From Candidatus Fermentithermobacillaceae bacterium (GTDB lineage Bacteria; Bacillota; Sulfobacillia; Fermentithermobacillales; Fermentithermobacillaceae): DNA of 64,000 nucleotides. A model generated the notes under the pieces. It worked only from the letters and a program-made list of their open reading frames with translations, was not told where the DNA came from and searched no databases. This document shows, piece after piece, positions 61,668 through 64,000 of the stretch; the stretch's first letter is position 1, and each line of letters begins with the position of its first letter. A program made the translations under genes and the position numbers. The stretch spans positions 176,881-240,880 of the forward strand of contig JAGPNE010000001.1 in the NCBI GenBank assembly GCA_018052455.1, given 5' to 3'.

Positions 61668-62738
61668 CTATTCGCTTAACATGTAAGCAATGGCTAACCT
61701 GGCAGTTGCCAAAACACCCTCTTTATGGGTTCTTTCGTGGGCATGAGAAGCATCTACCCCGGTTCCAATCAATCCTGCTCTGATATTGGCTCCTGCTCTC
61801 AATGCAGCGCTTGCATCAGAGCCGTAATAGGGGAATATATCGACAGCATATGGTATCTGGTTTTCCTCGCAAAGTTCTTCTAAGCGTTTCCGCAACTGCA
61901 AATCGTACGGACCTGACGAGTCTTTTGCACATATAGAGACGGTATACTCACTCCCTAGAAGTCCATCTCCTACGCATCCCATATCAACGGCCACCATTTC
62001 TCGAACGGTCTCAGGTATACCGCAAGAAGCACCATGACCTACTTCTTCATAGTTTGTGACAAAGAGGTAAGTGGTGTATGCGGGCTTAAGTCCGTTATCT
62101 ACCAGGTACTTGGCCGCGCCAAGTAACACTGCACAAGATGCCTTGTCATCTAAGTGCCTAGACCTTACGAATCCAGAAGGAGTTACATCTGCCCGAGGAT
62201 CGAACGAAACGAAATCGCCGGGCTTTATACCCAAACTCAAAGTATCTTCTTTGGATGTGACTTTCTCGTCAAGTCTGACTTCCATGTTATCTTGGTTTCT
62301 TTCAATTCTAGAAGATTCCGCACCGTAAACGTGAGACGCGGCTTTGGTCGTCAGCGCGGTGCCAGTGTATCGTTTTCCTGAACTCGCCTCGATGAACACT
62401 CTTTCCCCTTCGATGCTATGCCAATCACCGCCTATGAGAGACAGCTTGAGTCTTCCGTTAGATTTTACCTCGAATACCATGGCTCCCAGAGTATCGACGT
62501 GAGCTGAAAGCAGCCTCTCGTTTCCGAAGTTCTCACCTGGTATTTTGACTAATAGACCGCCTTTGTTTGTTTGAGAGGTCTCAAATCCAATATCCTCAAA
62601 TTGTTTCCCCAGCCATTCAACTGCTCCATGAGTGTTGCCGCTTACACTGGGTATATTCAGGAGGTCTATGAGTTTTTCCATGATATACTCCATATCTGGA
62701 ACGTAATTTGGTGTTGTTTCTATGCTCACCGAACCCAT
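61668..62738 (-). CDS. M42 family metallopeptidase (FrvX/TET-like)
   Basis: The 356-residue aminopeptidase has the dizinc ligands in LLSAHVDTLGAMVFEV, RSRHLDDKASCAVLLG, FVTNYEEVGHGASCG (catalytic Glu pair), MVAVDMGCVGDG and the final His in AHERTHKEGVLA. Such enzymes form large cytoplasmic particles that degrade peptides. ATG 62738 is close to its SD; a GTG three codons later is an alternative. It follows an M14 carboxypeptidase gene by 32 bases, probably in one peptide-degrading operon. Confidence 0.92.
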   Translation of the reverse strand: MGSVSIETTPNYVPDMEYIMEKLIDLLNIPSVSGNTHGAVEWLGKQFEDIGFETSQTNKGGLLVKIPGENFGNERLLSAHVDTLGAMVFEVKSNGRLKLSLIGGDWHSIEGERVFIEASSGKRYTGTALTTKAASHVYGAESSRIERNQDNMEVRLDEKVTSKEDTLSLGIKPGDFVSFDPRADVTPSGFVRSRHLDDKASCAVLLGAAKYLVDNGLKPAYTTYLFVTNYEEVGHGASCGIPETVREMVAVDMGCVGDGLLGSEYTVSICAKDSSGPYDLQLRKRLEELCEENQIPYAVDIFPYYGSDASAALRAGANIRAGLIGTGVDASHAHERTHKEGVLATARLAIAYMLSE

Positions 62739-62770
62739 CTTCCCTTCATGTTCGAGCTTGGCGATTAGGT

Positions 62771-64000
62771 CTAAAGCTCGATTGTTTTTCTGACTATTCC
62801 CGCTCTCGTAGATGTAACTGTGATTTCAACTATGCTACCTCGTTTAGCTCTTACGATCCAGGTGGCTTTCTTCTTCCGATCGTTTCCGAGTACGTGCCCA
62901 TCAAGTTGCCCCAGATCCTGTTCCGCTTTGCCTGATACTATCTCCACATCGCCTTGTACGTCCTGCATTTCTATTTCTAGTTTGGCCTTTATCGGTCGTA
63001 AAGCACTTGTTTTTAGGGCAGCGAAAGTACCATGCGTAGGAAGGTACCCTTGATTTTTCACACAGACCTCAATCTTGTGCAAATCTGCATCCATGTGTTC
63101 TATATTAACCTTCTCAGCGACCACTCTAGGGGCAGATTTGGCCATCTCCACAGCAAACACCCCGTTCTTTCTGCATTCTTCTTCCAAAAGGCAGACTGGG
63201 GGATTCTGGCGACCAAATTTCGGCTCCCAGCCGCCAATTTCTACTTCACCAAGCTGAGGGTGCTCGAACTTTTGCCAGTCCACAAATAGTTGCCCGCCCA
63301 TGATCTCATCATTCCAACGCAAAAGGGCAAGTCCCTCTTCCTCCATCTGTCTGTGGGATACAGTGCGATATTCGTGTGATGGACGCTTGGGCAGGCCTGC
63401 CCGTCCGCTCATGTCCCATAGCTCAGTAGCAAACGATAGAACTCCCAGGGTGTCGTAGAACCATTCCAAAGCGCTTCCTACTGACGGCCTTTCCTGGTCT
63501 TGGGTGAACCATTCAAATATGGATTTGCAGGGATACCCGGTGACCTCTTCACCTATTTCGCCTATGGTTCGGTATATCTGCAAGTCTCGTGGGTCCATTG
63601 TGCTGTCCCTTTGCGTGCAGAAGGGACGCAGAATGTAGCCCCCTGCTGTATGATATGACATAGCTATTACGATATTCGGGTGCGACAGGAAGAAACGTGC
63701 TACGGACTCCATTTCAGGTTCTGAAAAGGGATAATCACCTGAGCCCGGCTGCCTAGTTTTTACAGCCCAGTTGGTCGGGAAATTTCTGTTGAAGTCAAGT
63801 CCATGCTTCTGCGGCGCCTCTTTGACAGACATATCCGCGTCGAATTCTCTAATTAGTCCTTCCCGGTATACGTCATAATACGAAGTGCCTTCTAAGGGGA
63901 GATCATTGGGCTCGCGCCTTATCATCAATCTTGGGTCTTTGGATGATATCTTCCACGCGCCATCTGGATCTTTGACCCTCATAGTGAGTATCTTCCCGTT
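62771..64000 (-). CDS. M14 family zinc carboxypeptidase (N-terminus cut by window edge)
   Basis: The frame is open to position 64000, so the gene continues to the right; 409 codons are visible. The conserved substrate block GLDFNRNFPTNW, the third zinc His in AMSYHTAGGYILRPF and the catalytic Glu in LSFATELWDMSG identify an M14 carboxypeptidase; the first HxxE zinc motif must lie outside. The last 120 residues (ALRPIKAKLEIEMQDVQGDV, RAKRGSIVEITVTSTRAG) look like an all-beta accessory domain. It precedes the M42 aminopeptidase gene. Confidence 0.9.
   Translation of the reverse strand, partial: NGKILTMRVKDPDGAWKISSKDPRLMIRREPNDLPLEGTSYYDVYREGLIREFDADMSVKEAPQKHGLDFNRNFPTNWAVKTRQPGSGDYPFSEPEMESVARFFLSHPNIVIAMSYHTAGGYILRPFCTQRDSTMDPRDLQIYRTIGEIGEEVTGYPCKSIFEWFTQDQERPSVGSALEWFYDTLGVLSFATELWDMSGRAGLPKRPSHEYRTVSHRQMEEEGLALLRWNDEIMGGQLFVDWQKFEHPQLGEVEIGGWEPKFGRQNPPVCLLEEECRKNGVFAVEMAKSAPRVVAEKVNIEHMDADLHKIEVCVKNQGYLPTHGTFAALKTSALRPIKAKLEIEMQDVQGDVEIVSGKAEQDLGQLDGHVLGNDRKKKATWIVRAKRGSIVEITVTSTRAGIVRKTIEL

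Noticed and set aside
1..64000. CRISPR arrays, tRNA or rRNA genes, insertion sequences
   Set aside because: No spaced direct repeats, tRNA-like cloverleaf regions, rRNA or transposase genes were seen in the intergenic regions I read.

Overview
The window looks like a Bacillota (Firmicutes) chromosome of clostridial or another early-branching anaerobic type. CodY, IreB, a DUF1292 protein, a YqeG-type phosphatase and the gene order dprA-topA-xerC-hslV-hslU-codY-flgB are all typical of Bacillota. An archaeal-type fructose-bisphosphate aldolase/phosphatase, an Fe-S L-serine dehydratase, ferredoxin-tailed aldo/keto reductases and many peptidases suggest an anaerobic, perhaps thermophilic, peptide or amino-acid user. 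This lifestyle is inferred from gene content; no rRNA is present for placement. Starts are often TTG or GTG behind very G-rich Shine-Dalgarno (SD) sequences.

Positions 1-17009 (minus strand) are one nearly gapless flagellar and chemotaxis operon, flgB to flhA (flhA runs off the left edge). It encodes rod and hook parts, the C-ring, the export gate, the export ATPase complex and the MotAB stator. Just upstream of flgB (17033-17186) is a cyclic-di-GMP-I riboswitch followed by an intrinsic terminator, so the whole operon is probably under c-di-GMP attenuation. fliO and fliP are fused into one reading frame.

Positions 17297-24429 (minus) carry codY, hslUV, xerC, topA and dprA. rnhB diverges from dprA. 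Positions 25288-31110 (minus) carry a duplicated membrane protein of unknown function, a YraN-type nuclease-like protein, comM, trpS and sdaAA/sdaAB.

Positions 31190-35947 (minus) form an unusual operon: galU, a TPR protein fused to an F420-ligase-like domain, a YqeG phosphatase, a PilT-like ATPase that has lost most catalytic motifs, and a LuxR-type regulator whose receiver lacks the phosphorylated Asp. It ends at a clear terminator. No pilus genes are nearby.

Positions 36094-49257 carry a GT4 glycosyltransferase, then mltG, a DUF1292 gene, ruvX, a ferredoxin-type aldo/keto reductase, the bifunctional FBP aldolase/phosphatase, a rhomboid protease, an M28-type peptidase (plus strand), ireB, alaS and proS. 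Positions 49350-53010 hold an MFS transporter, a second ferredoxin-type aldo/keto reductase and dinB.

Positions 53068-60885 look like a self-contained regulatory and metabolic unit: M20 amidohydrolase, AtoS-like kinase, NtrC-family activator, then a textbook sigma-54 promoter (56094-56108) driving CoA-transferase A, CoA-transferase B and thiolase. It resembles the E. coli ato system in layout. The right end holds a coiled-coil protein of uncertain family and M42 and M14 peptidases; the M14 gene runs off the right edge. I see no tRNA, rRNA, CRISPR array, insertion sequence or prophage.
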